NCBI GenBank assembly: GCA_016712445.1
Contig: JADJRB010000008.1
Span: 1 to 53,341 of the forward strand
DNA: 53,341 nt
Source of the DNA: Acidobacteriota bacterium
Lineage (GTDB): Bacteria > Pseudomonadota > Alphaproteobacteria > Caulobacterales > Hyphomonadaceae
Direction of reading: 5' to 3'
Shown: positions 13,868 through 22,449 of the stretch, one piece after another
Position numbering within the stretch: the first letter of the stretch is position 1
Layout: each line of letters begins with the position of its first letter
Made by a program: the position numbers and the translations under genes
Notes under the pieces: generated by a model
Told to the model about the DNA's origin: nothing
Seen by the model: only the letters and a program-made list of their open reading frames with translations
Databases searched by the model: none

Positions 13868-16800
13868 GTCGGGGCAGTCCCACCCTTAGCCACCCACGCT
13901 GCGTGAAGGCCGTTCAGGTAAGCCTGCGTCGGCTGCGTCGCCGCCGTGACGAGCTCGGGGTAAGCAATGCCGTGTTGGCCGGCCGCGGAGCCTCTTCCGA
14001 GAGCAGCCCCATCATTCGACTGGCATGGCTGGTTCGGCTCGTTTTGTAGATCGAACCCATATTTTCGGTCCGTCCGGCCGATGCACCAGAGCGCCAGCTG
14101 CCGCCAATATTCGGCCTGCCCTACGGCGAACCCAAAGTACCAACTCAATGGATAGTCGGCGTGCGATGTTCCGCCAGCGCTGTTGAACGAGACCTCAGTC
14201 GGCGGCGTGGTGGTGTTGTCGTAAGTAATAATTTCTGTCGGGAACCCAGGGCAGTGATGTGGATCCCAAACTACGGTTACGCTCGGATCCAGCGAGTCAA
14301 CCCAAGCCGTTATTCCTGGGAGCGCGTCACCGAAGTTCCCGGTCTTTCCGACGACCGGCGTGTTGTATGCCGTCTTCCGTCCAGACCCGTCCCTGTTGCG
14401 CGTCCACAGGACCGGGAAGTTCCGCCGATAGATGTTGACCCCAAGCTCGGCCATCCTGGCGCCGGTCAGGATCGCGCCTGTAGCGTTGACGCCGCGGGAC
14501 ATGGGGATGACCCCTACGGCAGGCGTAGGCTCGACCCGGTTGGTTGCGCTCGACACGACCCACGACGACACATTCCGCGCCGGGTGCACAGCCGGATATG
14601 ACCCCCCCGGCACCTGCACGCCTTCCTTGGTGTTGGTGTTCACGTCTTCGTCTGGATAGGCGGTCGGGGTCGCCACCCACCGGAACAAGTTGACCGCATC
14701 CTGCGGGAGCGCCGCGCGGAAGGCTGCCGGCGTGGCGTAGACATCCGCCGGGCCGATGATCGTCGGCGCTGTAGCGTCCGGATACCAGACCTCGCGGATA
14801 GCCTGCAGAAACTTGAACCCGTTCTGAGCGACCGGCGCGAAGATTGACCCCTCGCCGTATTCATCGAGCGCGGTGCACAGGATTTCTCTCTGCGCGTTCG
14901 GGATCCCCTTGGCGACAAAGAACGCCTTCGCGGCGTTCATGTGATCTTTCAGACGATCGTAATCCCACCCGACGATGGTCCACGAAGTCATCCGCTTGGC
15001 TTGCTGCCATCGGTGATGATCGAACCCACCGCAAATGTATAGCTGCGGCCGAATGCCGTGAGCGATGTTCTCCTGGTCATCCCAGGCCGTATCCATCGCC
15101 GCTTGCGTCTTCGCTGCGTCCTCTACGTTGGCGACGCGGTTCACACCCAACAGCCCGTAGTAGGAGCACCGATCGAAGCCGAGGCCGGACCAGAAATCCG
15201 AGTTGCCGTTCGCGCGATCCTGTGGGGTGGCGCCCGGCAGTCCATCGGTGGACTTTCCGCCGGCCGTTTGCCCGGCGCCCCAGGACATGCCGTTGGTCAC
15301 GCCGCCGACGATCGCTAGACGGTTCGCGCGCGCCAGGAGCGTCTGGACGAACAGGTCGTTGTCGTCCGTCTTGTTCCCGGCGTAGTCATCATCCCCCAAC
15401 GGCGCCGTGATCTGGACGTAGAACCCGGTGTTGGCGTTGAAGAAGCTGTACCGCGCCTTTGGCGTCGGGCCGGGAGTGTAGAGGTACGCCGGATGCGTGA
15501 AGTACGGGACTTGCCGCCGAAACATTTCGAGGAAGTTGCACGCGGCGAAGCACTTCGCGCGGGTCGTGCCCGGCGGTGTCGTCACATAATATGCGGTGTT
15601 CCACGATCCGCCCGCCTTCGGCCCGTACAGCCGCTGGCCTACGCCGGCGGCGACGGTGGTGTCGAGGTAGTAGTCATTATCTTGCGATCCAGCCACCGTG
15701 CCCGGCGGGCCGTTCCCTGTATAGATTTCAATATCACTGTTCAGTTGATTTCGCGGAAGCGCCACATCGTCGTTTTGGCAGACGTAGTTTATCTCGAATT
15801 TTATTTTGCCAACAAAGCCAACAGCCTCCAACGCCGGGAGCAACCCGTTGTCTACGCAATCGCGCGCATAGTTCTTGTTGATGTCTTTGTTGAACCCGGT
15901 CTTCCGGATCCTCTCGATCCACTCGACCAAGAGATAGTCGACGCCGTGCTCGGCCAGCCACTTGATGTGCCACTTCCAGAACTCTTGGCGCTCATAACTT
16001 GCGTACCCGAGCTCCGGCCGCCGCTCAAACGTGTGCCCGATGGCCGCACCACGGCCGCGCCACGGCGGGAACAGCCACACGCCGATGAGCGGGCAGTCTG
16101 CGGGCTTGGTCGGCAGGGTGCCGGGAGGCGGAACCACGCCAGCGGTCAGCCCGGCTGGCTTGGCGCCGTAATACCAGCCGCGCGCGGCGATCGCCGTCAC
16201 GCTGTCACCCTGGTCACAGGTGACCGTGACATCCAGCGAGAGGAACGACCCGTAAGCGGTCGACGTGACTTCAAAGAAGAACGTGCGATCCTCGTCCGGC
16301 GGGATGTCCTCGAACACGGTATTCGCCGCGCTCGCGGCCAGCCCGGTCGATAGGTTCGCGAACGACAGGCCGATGCCCGTTGCCTTGATCCCGCCGGAAT
16401 TGCGGACGCGGATGCCCCATATCGTCGTAGTGCCGACGCGCAGCAGTGCCCGCGCCGGGCAGCACCAATCGACGATCAGCACCACCGGCCCCTCGGGCTG
16501 CGCCTGCAGCTTGATGAACTCGACGACGCCGGACGCGCCGGACGCGCAGCTCGGGAAGACGGTGATCGGATACCGGGACGAGGCGGCGACGCCGGTCGCG
16601 GACGTGGTGCAGTTCGCCGAACTGTTCAGCGTGATCTGCGCCGCTCCCGCGTTGTAGGAGGCGACCGTTGTGCCCGCCGGGAAGCCGGGGCACAGGAACG
16701 CATGGTTCGCCGAGACGCTATCGGTTCCGGCGCCGAGCGACACCGCGGTCAACGTCTTGTTTCCGGCGGTCGTGGTCACGGTCATCTGGCGCCCGTGGGG

Positions 16801-17019
16801 GATCAGCCGGGATGTGCCTTTGATCACGAGGTTCCGCCCGAAGAACTCACCGTTTGCCTCGGCATCGATCGCCGGGTCTTCCGGCGCTTCTGTATCAGCC
16901 TGCGAGCGCGGGATGTTGTAGACCGGCCCGAGCCAGACGTTATAGGTCCGCATCACGTTGCTGCCGTCGGTGCGGATGCGGAACCAGTACCGGCCCGTCT
17001 GGTCAGGGCGAAAGCACAC
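13792..17019 (-). CDS. Large tail hydrolase with GH99-like and GH5-like domains (main frame)
   Basis: The main open frame gives 1,075 residues. After a beta-rich N-terminal region with Ig-like segments (to about 290) comes a GH99/WbsX-like region: GVWLFPPWRGRG, WLAEHGVDYLLVEW, and CTALDEYGEGSIFAP followed by FKFLQAIREVW. From about residue 830 a GH5-like barrel begins (YRRNFPVLW, VTVVWDPHHCPG, GFDLQNEPNQP with the acid/base Glu). The frame then fails at 13860-13864 and the barrel continues in 13010-13867. The first residues lie in the neighbouring frame (17003-17224). Restored, the gene would run 17224 to 13010, about 1,404 residues. It probably degrades host surface polysaccharide. Confidence 0.7.
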   Translation of the reverse strand: MCFRPDQTGRYWFRIRTDGSNVMRTYNVWLGPVYNIPRSQADTEAPEDPAIDAEANGEFFGRNLVIKGTSRLIPHGRQMTVTTTAGNKTLTAVSLGAGTDSVSANHAFLCPGFPAGTTVASYNAGAAQITLNSSANCTTSATGVAASSRYPITVFPSCASGASGVVEFIKLQAQPEGPVVLIVDWCCPARALLRVGTTTIWGIRVRNSGGIKATGIGLSFANLSTGLAASAANTVFEDIPPDEDRTFFFEVTSTAYGSFLSLDVTVTCDQGDSVTAIAARGWYYGAKPAGLTAGVVPPPGTLPTKPADCPLIGVWLFPPWRGRGAAIGHTFERRPELGYASYERQEFWKWHIKWLAEHGVDYLLVEWIERIRKTGFNKDINKNYARDCVDNGLLPALEAVGFVGKIKFEINYVCQNDDVALPRNQLNSDIEIYTGNGPPGTVAGSQDNDYYLDTTVAAGVGQRLYGPKAGGSWNTAYYVTTPPGTTRAKCFAACNFLEMFRRQVPYFTHPAYLYTPGPTPKARYSFFNANTGFYVQITAPLGDDDYAGNKTDDNDLFVQTLLARANRLAIVGGVTNGMSWGAGQTAGGKSTDGLPGATPQDRANGNSDFWSGLGFDRCSYYGLLGVNRVANVEDAAKTQAAMDTAWDDQENIAHGIRPQLYICGGFDHHRWQQAKRMTSWTIVGWDYDRLKDHMNAAKAFFVAKGIPNAQREILCTALDEYGEGSIFAPVAQNGFKFLQAIREVWYPDATAPTIIGPADVYATPAAFRAALPQDAVNLFRWVATPTAYPDEDVNTNTKEGVQVPGGSYPAVHPARNVSSWVVSSATNRVEPTPAVGVIPMSRGVNATGAILTGARMAELGVNIYRRNFPVLWTRNRDGSGRKTAYNTPVVGKTGNFGDALPGITAWVDSLDPSVTVVWDPHHCPGFPTEIITYDNTTTPPTEVSFNSAGGTSHADYPLSWYFGFAVGQAEYWRQLALWCIGRTDRKYGFDLQNEPNQPCQSNDGAALGRGSAAGQHGIAYPELVTAATQPTQAYLNGLHAAWVAKGGTAPTCPRSATWISRSAHGTRGAGEQASC

Positions 17020-17224
17020 GCCCGCCCAGGAGCCGCCGCTGGCCGACAGCCGGATGGTCAGCCACTGGCCCGGGACCGGATCCGGTGACCCGCGGATCGC
17101 TGATCTTGAACGTCGGCTGCAGTGGCGCGACGCTGGTGACGGACACGCCGGCGGCGCTCTTGGTCCCGCCGGTAAGCGTCACAGCAGCATCGAGCGTTCC
17201 CGTGAGGTCGTATGTCACAGGCAT
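17003..17224 (-). CDS. N-terminal fragment of the large tail hydrolase
   Basis: Starts at the ATG 17224 (MPVTYDLTGTLDAAVTLTGG), close to the previous stop. About 50 residues are beta-rich and sensible, up to VTGSGPG. From there the good sequence (GQWLTIRLSASGGSWAG) continues in the frame of 13792-17019, a +1 change within 17062-17076 (gggcc/cccgg repeats). The final 20 residues of this frame are therefore spurious. Confidence 0.6.
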   Translation of the reverse strand: MPVTYDLTGTLDAAVTLTGGTKSAAGVSVTSVAPLQPTFKISDPRVTGSGPGPVADHPAVGQRRLLGGRVLSP

Positions 17225-17225
17225 A

Positions 17226-17774
17226 TCAGGTCGGAACTCCGGAAATCGAGATAATGAGCCCCGCCAGCGCGGTCGCTCCCGTCACCGTCATTGTCACCAC
17301 CCCATATGCCGCCAGGGTCTGAGGGATGGTGGTCGACAGCATGATGACGCCGGATGTCGTGGTCAGCGCCGCGGAGATGACGTTGCCCGCGGAGTTCCGT
17401 ATGTCGGTGCCGCCGCGCTTGAACGAGATGGTACAGGTCCCCGATACGGTGCGGGCGTAGATCTTGGTCAGCGTCACTGGCACGTCAGGGCCGACGACGA
17501 TCGGAAGGTCGGTGACGTTGAAGGTGACGTCGAGGATCGACGGGAGCGCGATGCTGTTGACCACCGAGCCGCCGGCGCCACCGGAAGCGTTCTGCAGCGC
17601 CACTTCCGTATCGGCCACCCGCACCAAGCTGCCGAACGTCTTCGATGTGACCTGCAGCGGTCCGCCGGCCGGCGGCGTGACGGTCACCCCCGTTCCAGCC
17701 GCAACGATGGCGGCATCGGCAAAGCCCACGCGGCCTGCCGCGTAGATCCTGATCTCGTCTACCTCGGTCGTCAT
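17226..17774 (-). CDS. Beta-rich tail protein
   Basis: One hundred and eighty-two residues from the ATG at 17774 (MTTEVDEIRIYAAG); a GTG at 17783 would add three. It is built from beta-type segments rich in Val and Thr (TGVTVTPPAGGPLQVTSKTF, VSGTCTISFKRGGTDIRN). The sequence upstream in the same frame (GAFTLTVPSAVVAA) also looks coding, so the true start may be earlier. It lies between the two giant receptor-type genes. The function is unknown, but a structural role is likely. Confidence 0.55.
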   Translation of the reverse strand: MTTEVDEIRIYAAGRVGFADAAIVAAGTGVTVTPPAGGPLQVTSKTFGSLVRVADTEVALQNASGGAGGSVVNSIALPSILDVTFNVTDLPIVVGPDVPVTLTKIYARTVSGTCTISFKRGGTDIRNSAGNVISAALTTTSGVIMLSTTIPQTLAAYGVVTMTVTGATALAGLIISISGVPT

Positions 17775-17832
17775 GGCGGCCACTACCGCCGACGGAACGG
17801 TCAGGGTGAAGGCCCCCTAAACGTGCAGCGTC

Positions 17833-19713
17833 TTACCGATGTCGGATGCCGCCAGGCGCGGCTCGCCGTCGCAAGACCTGCCCGCCGGCAACCCTCGCCG
17901 CGCCGCCGCCTGCTCCGTCGGCGCTGGTGATCAGCACCCGCTTGCCGCCGGCGTCGGAGCCGAGGCGACACGCGGTAAATGCCTTGGTCGCCGTGACCGA
18001 GGTCGCCGTCGAGCACCCGATGACGATGTTGTCGCTCTGCGTCAGGGTGATTGTGCCGCTGGTGACCCGGAACAGCACCTCTTGCCCGGGCCCCGACATG
18101 AGGTGCAGCGTATCGATCGTTGCCGTGCCGCTGATTTCGACGTACGAAAAGCTGTCTGTGAGCGTGACGACCGTCTGCGCGACGAGCGCCGGCGGCGTCA
18201 TCAAGAAGTTGGCCTTGCCAGCGTTGGCCGATACAGCCGCGGCCGACCCCTCTACAGTGAAGTGCCCGTCGATCTGCAGCGCGCCCTCGCCGACGCAATC
18301 GGCGTAGCCCCGCTCCCCCCAGGAGAAATAGTTCTCGATTTCGAGGCTCGACGCTCGGCCGACAGCGGTCGACACGCCAGGCTTGGATCTGATCAGAACG
18401 TCGGTGAAGGACAGCGGGTTGGAGACAGACGGCGCCGTGGCGAAAGTGATCGTGCCGCCGAAGCGATTGCCGAGCCCCTGTATCGTGTAGAGGTTGGTGG
18501 CGACCAGCGCCTCCGCGCCTACCTTGCCCAGGTAGACGTCCAGGTCTGCGGCCGTGCGTGCGAGGAAGCCGAAGGACCAAACTGTTCGGCCTGCCGTGAT
18601 CGGCCCCTTGTCCTGCTGCAGGTTGCCAGCGTTGCCGTGGTAGCCCGCGTAGGCGATCGACTCGTTCTGCTGCCCGACGACCAGGCCGAAGCGCGCCTGC
18701 TCACACCAACCGCCGCCAAGGTCGGACCCTCGCATGGCCTCGTTCTCGACGAGACATGCAATGGTGGTGTACCGGGTTTGTGTGCCAGTTGCCGTGACGC
18801 CGCTGGCGTGCCGCCCGTTTTGCGCCGATCCGTTCCACGCCACTCCCTGCACGCCGCGGAACCACCGGCCAACGTAGCGAGAGCCTGGATAGTCACCAAC
18901 GCCCGCCACATAGCCCTTGATGTCCACGTTGTAGATCGTCGGCGAAGCCCAATCGCCGACCGTCTGGATGCCGTAGCAGAACGCCGTCGGGTGAGCGTTG
19001 TTGATGGCGTCGCCCATCTGCATCGAGACGTTTGCGATCTCCCACTTTTGCGACTGCGCGCCAGCTGAGAACCCTCCGACATTCTGGATGCCTTGGGCGA
19101 ACGCCATGATCGCGCAGTCTTTGATCTTGGGGCCGAGCAACAGCGGCGTAGCCGAGGCTTCCGATAGCCCCTGTATGGCGAGCCCGTCGTAAAGCGCCTG
19201 GACACTTCCCGCAAACGGCCTTGCCGACAGCCCGTCGGCGGAGTTCGCGAACAGGATGCCCGTGATCATCGGATATTTGTAGGACTTGCCGGCCCATCGA
19301 ACCATCGGTGGCGGCGCAACGCCGACCTGGATCTGGACGCTGGCGGACGATCGGGGGGTGAACGTCGTGACCGCCCCGTTGCCGCCGCCAGCGAGCGAGG
19401 CAAACGCTGTGAGCCCGGTGACGGTGCCGATCACCGCGGACTGGATCGCGGTGAACACCGTGCCGCCGAATGTCGTCCACGGCAGCCACACGACCGCCTG
19501 GCCGGCCGGGACGTACCAGACGGTGTTGGAGCCCGTGTTGGCCGTCGAGACGAACACCTGCGTCGCGCCGGCCGGAACCGCTGTCCCCTCGATCGGTTGG
19601 GCGGAGGAGACGAAGCCGCCCGGGACCGGCAGGTATTCGACCACCTGCGCGCCCCAATCCGGCGACGTGCCCTTGATCTGCAGCCACAGGGTTTCGCCGG
19701 CCGCCGCCCGCAG
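17833..19713 (-). CDS. C-terminal half of beta-helix tailspike, out of frame with its N-terminus
   Basis: From about 19713 this frame carries on the protein begun at 22442: LRAAAGETLWLQIKGTSPDW, then a long right-handed beta-helix-like region with MITGILFANS, IQGLSEASATPLLLGPKIKD and IYNVDIKGYVAGV, and a Gly/Thr-rich C-terminal region. It has no plausible start of its own. It stops at 17833 after about 20 residues of poor sequence. In the original frame the last bases read CDGEPRLAASDIGKTLHV and stop at 17819-17817, so a second, compensating change near 17870 is possible. Confidence 0.7.
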   Translation of the reverse strand: MRAAAGETLWLQIKGTSPDWGAQVVEYLPVPGGFVSSAQPIEGTAVPAGATQVFVSTANTGSNTVWYVPAGQAVVWLPWTTFGGTVFTAIQSAVIGTVTGLTAFASLAGGGNGAVTTFTPRSSASVQIQVGVAPPPMVRWAGKSYKYPMITGILFANSADGLSARPFAGSVQALYDGLAIQGLSEASATPLLLGPKIKDCAIMAFAQGIQNVGGFSAGAQSQKWEIANVSMQMGDAINNAHPTAFCYGIQTVGDWASPTIYNVDIKGYVAGVGDYPGSRYVGRWFRGVQGVAWNGSAQNGRHASGVTATGTQTRYTTIACLVENEAMRGSDLGGGWCEQARFGLVVGQQNESIAYAGYHGNAGNLQQDKGPITAGRTVWSFGFLARTAADLDVYLGKVGAEALVATNLYTIQGLGNRFGGTITFATAPSVSNPLSFTDVLIRSKPGVSTAVGRASSLEIENYFSWGERGYADCVGEGALQIDGHFTVEGSAAAVSANAGKANFLMTPPALVAQTVVTLTDSFSYVEISGTATIDTLHLMSGPGQEVLFRVTSGTITLTQSDNIVIGCSTATSVTATKAFTACRLGSDAGGKRVLITSADGAGGGAARVAGGQVLRRRAAPGGIRHR

Positions 19714-22442
19714 GTCTCGCGCATGGTGAACGTGATGCGGCGCGGGATGGTGAACGTCGTCTTGCTGGTCACGCCCATCAAGCCGTCGGCGCGGATCGTC
19801 ACGACACCCGTCGAGTCGACCGCCTGCGCCAGGGCGATGCCGTCGACCATCGAGCCGTGGCGCGCCGCGCTGCCGTCGTCGGTGACGTAGGCCGGCAGGT
19901 AGGGTCTCGCCTCGGTCGCGTAGGGTCCGTCGCCGCTCAGGACGCCGCCCACATCCGAGATCCGGAGGGTGGTCCAGCGGTAGAGGCCTGCCCGCAGGTG
20001 AACGTGTCGGCCAGCGTCCAGGGCGGCCTGGATGGCGGCTGTGCTGTCTGCGGCGCCGGTGGCATCGGCGTTGTAGGGGGCAACGGTGGGATCGGTCCCG
20101 TAGCCGCTGCCAGGCGCCCCAGGCGCCCCTTGGATCCGCATCCGCGCGGCACCCCAACCGGCTGCCTCCTTGACGAACAGATCGCCGTTCTGCTCGTCGA
20201 TGTAGGTGTCGCCAGTCGCGCCCAACGTGGATGAAGGCGCGCCGTCTCCGGAGTAGATGCGCGCGGCACCGCCGGTCGTGCTCGCGCCCGTGCCCGTGTC
20301 CGACACGATCCAGTTGAGGACCAGTCCGCTCCCGCTGTTCTCGACGTAGAAGGTCGCGGTGGCGCCGTTCTCCAGGCTGTAGGAGGCGCCACCGGCGATC
20401 GTGGCGAGCGGCACGGCAAGCGGTGGGTCAAGAGGGACCGCCGTCACGAGCGGCGTGAAGGCGCTTACGTCGGTCCAGACCTCGCCAGCCGACGGCGCGG
20501 CGTTCACATACTGGCTATCGGCTCTCGCCGCGGTGTTCAGGAAGATGGCGGGGGACAGGCTCGTCGCCGTCCCGTTGGCCCCCAGGTCGCGCGGGGAGTT
20601 GGTGCTCGAGGTATAGAGCTTGGCCAGCGTCGGGGCGTCATCCAGGTTGGTGAAGCTGTCGTCGAGCCAGAACTGTCCAAGCGCGCCGCGCCAGCCGTTC
20701 GCGCCCTTGCCGAAACGGTTGCCGACGGTAAGAAACGACCGGCCGGTTGGGTTGGTCCCGTCGGTGTTGCCCCAGGCGACCGTGTAAGAACCAGGCAAGG
20801 TGTTGGTCGGCGTGCGTGCGACGCCGTTGATCCGAAATCTGGCGGTCCCGGCCACGCCGTCGAAGCTGAAAGCGATGTGGTTCCACGTCGACGCGACCAG
20901 ACCGGACGTCGTGATCGGGATGGCGACCCGGCCGACCTCAACGCCGGCTTGGTTGGTCGCGAAGAAACCAAGCTCGCCGCCATTTGCCGACCGCAGCCCG
21001 AACTCTATCCGTGCGCGCGTCGCGATGGCCGCGTCCGCCTCGCCCGAATAGGTCGAAAGGATGTACTGCGGAAGGGCTGTCGATAGCTCGGTCGGGTAGA
21101 CCCACACCGAAATGGTGAGCGCCTGGACGCCTGTTTTCGGCAGCGTCGTCGGCCAGGCCGCCGGCGCGATCGCCGCGTTTGCATAGGTGCCGCCGAACAC
21201 CACCGGGAGAAACTGCGGCGTGACGGTGCGTACGGCGCCCGAGTTGTTGATGACGGTCCAGACGGCCGCCCCCGTGGGTCCGGGGATCGTCACGTCGCCA
21301 TCGCCCGACTGAAGTACCGTGACGCGCCGAGACAGCAGAGTGGCCTCGCGCTGGAAAGCGAAGTCCGGCGCGACCGCGGTGATGTAGAGGCCGCGGAAGT
21401 AGCCGAGGCGGGCCGCGGTGATCGTGCGCTCGGTGGTGTCGGTCAGCGCGTCGATGTGCGCGTTCGTCATCGCCGCCGGGTTAACCTGGGCGCCCTCTTC
21501 GACGCCATCCAGCTTCTCCTGGCTGGCTGCGGACATGAACCCGGCGGCTCCGCCGACGCCGGCTGCAGATGCGGTGGCGGCGTCGTGCGTGTGGCTGGTG
21601 GCGGCCTTGCCAGCCAGCGCAGTGACGGTGTCGCTTGGGAGGTTGGAGATGGGCGTCAGGCGGTCGGGGTGCACCGCCGCCCGGGTGGCGCTGTCCGGCA
21701 CGTCGTCCAGGTCGGCAGGGTTGACTTCCGCCCCGACAGCAATGCCGTTCAGCTTCTCCTGGCTGGCTGGCGTGATGAACCCGGCGGCCCCGCCAGCGCC
21801 GTCGACCGACGCAACGGCGTTGGCGTGTGCGTCCCCGCCGGCGCCGACGTGATCCGCCTCGGAAACAGCGTCATCCGGGATGTCGTCGAGCTTGTCTCTC
21901 TGCGTCGGACTGAGAAAGACGCGGTCTGTCGTCTCGACGACCTGGTCGGCGATGACCGTCACGCCTTGCTCGACCCAGCCGCCCGTCGACCGGCGGAACT
22001 GCGCGTTCGAGTTTGCCGTCCCCCAATCCCTGACGTTGATGATCCACCCGGCGACCGATGTCGTGAACACCCACGCGCCGGCGGTTCGATCGACGATGTC
22101 GTTGTCGTGGCCAGCCCACGCGCCCGTGCTGCCCACGCCCGCGATGTATCGGTCCCCGTTGGTCGGAGACCCGGGCGGCGTCGTGAGGATGTTGATGGCG
22201 GGGTCTTTGAAGTTGGCGCCTGCGTCGAGCGCGGCGGCATAGGTCGCTTCGATCTGCGCCTTCACTGTGGCGCCCGGGACGCCCGCCGCGGTGCCGGCGA
22301 CGACAGCGTCCGTCAGCTCGATCGCGCCGGCAACTCCACCAGACCGCTCGGCTTCGATGATGTAGTTCCCCGTGCCGCCCGACGCGGCTCCGGCTGCGGA
22401 CGGGGGCTGAACGAGCCGGCGGGTAGTCTTTGGGACGGTCAT
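19431..22442 (-). CDS. Giant tailspike or fibre, N-terminal part
   Basis: The open frame starts MTVPKTTRRLVQPPSAAG. A DUF2793-like segment (PGSPTNGDRYIAGVGSTGAW, about 95-150) is followed by two phage-fibre repeats (GFITPASQEKLNGI and GFMSAASQEKLDGV). A LamG/concanavalin-like domain follows (about 470-660: TISVWVYPTEL, WNHIAFSFDG, GALGQFWLDDSF). Next comes a spike head-binding segment (GDTYIDEQNGDLFVKEAAGW) and the start of a pectate-lyase-type beta helix (YNADATGAADSTAAIQAALD, then VHLRAGLYRW). After TFTMRE near 19715 the good sequence jumps by -1 into 17833-19713. The whole spike would be about 1,540 residues, probably receptor binding or a depolymerase. Confidence 0.78.
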   Translation of the reverse strand: MTVPKTTRRLVQPPSAAGAASGGTGNYIIEAERSGGVAGAIELTDAVVAGTAAGVPGATVKAQIEATYAAALDAGANFKDPAINILTTPPGSPTNGDRYIAGVGSTGAWAGHDNDIVDRTAGAWVFTTSVAGWIINVRDWGTANSNAQFRRSTGGWVEQGVTVIADQVVETTDRVFLSPTQRDKLDDIPDDAVSEADHVGAGGDAHANAVASVDGAGGAAGFITPASQEKLNGIAVGAEVNPADLDDVPDSATRAAVHPDRLTPISNLPSDTVTALAGKAATSHTHDAATASAAGVGGAAGFMSAASQEKLDGVEEGAQVNPAAMTNAHIDALTDTTERTITAARLGYFRGLYITAVAPDFAFQREATLLSRRVTVLQSGDGDVTIPGPTGAAVWTVINNSGAVRTVTPQFLPVVFGGTYANAAIAPAAWPTTLPKTGVQALTISVWVYPTELSTALPQYILSTYSGEADAAIATRARIEFGLRSANGGELGFFATNQAGVEVGRVAIPITTSGLVASTWNHIAFSFDGVAGTARFRINGVARTPTNTLPGSYTVAWGNTDGTNPTGRSFLTVGNRFGKGANGWRGALGQFWLDDSFTNLDDAPTLAKLYTSSTNSPRDLGANGTATSLSPAIFLNTAARADSQYVNAAPSAGEVWTDVSAFTPLVTAVPLDPPLAVPLATIAGGASYSLENGATATFYVENSGSGLVLNWIVSDTGTGASTTGGAARIYSGDGAPSSTLGATGDTYIDEQNGDLFVKEAAGWGAARMRIQGAPGAPGSGYGTDPTVAPYNADATGAADSTAAIQAALDAGRHVHLRAGLYRWTTLRISDVGGVLSGDGPYATEARPYLPAYVTDDGSAARHGSMVDGIALAQAVDSTGVVTIRADGLMGVTSKTTFTIPRRITFTMRETCGRRPAKPCGCRSRARRRIGARRWSNTCRSRAASSPPPNRSRGQRFRPARRRCSSRRPTRAPTPSGTSRPARRSCGCRGRHSAARCSPRSSPR

Positions 22443-22449
22443 GTGGGCC

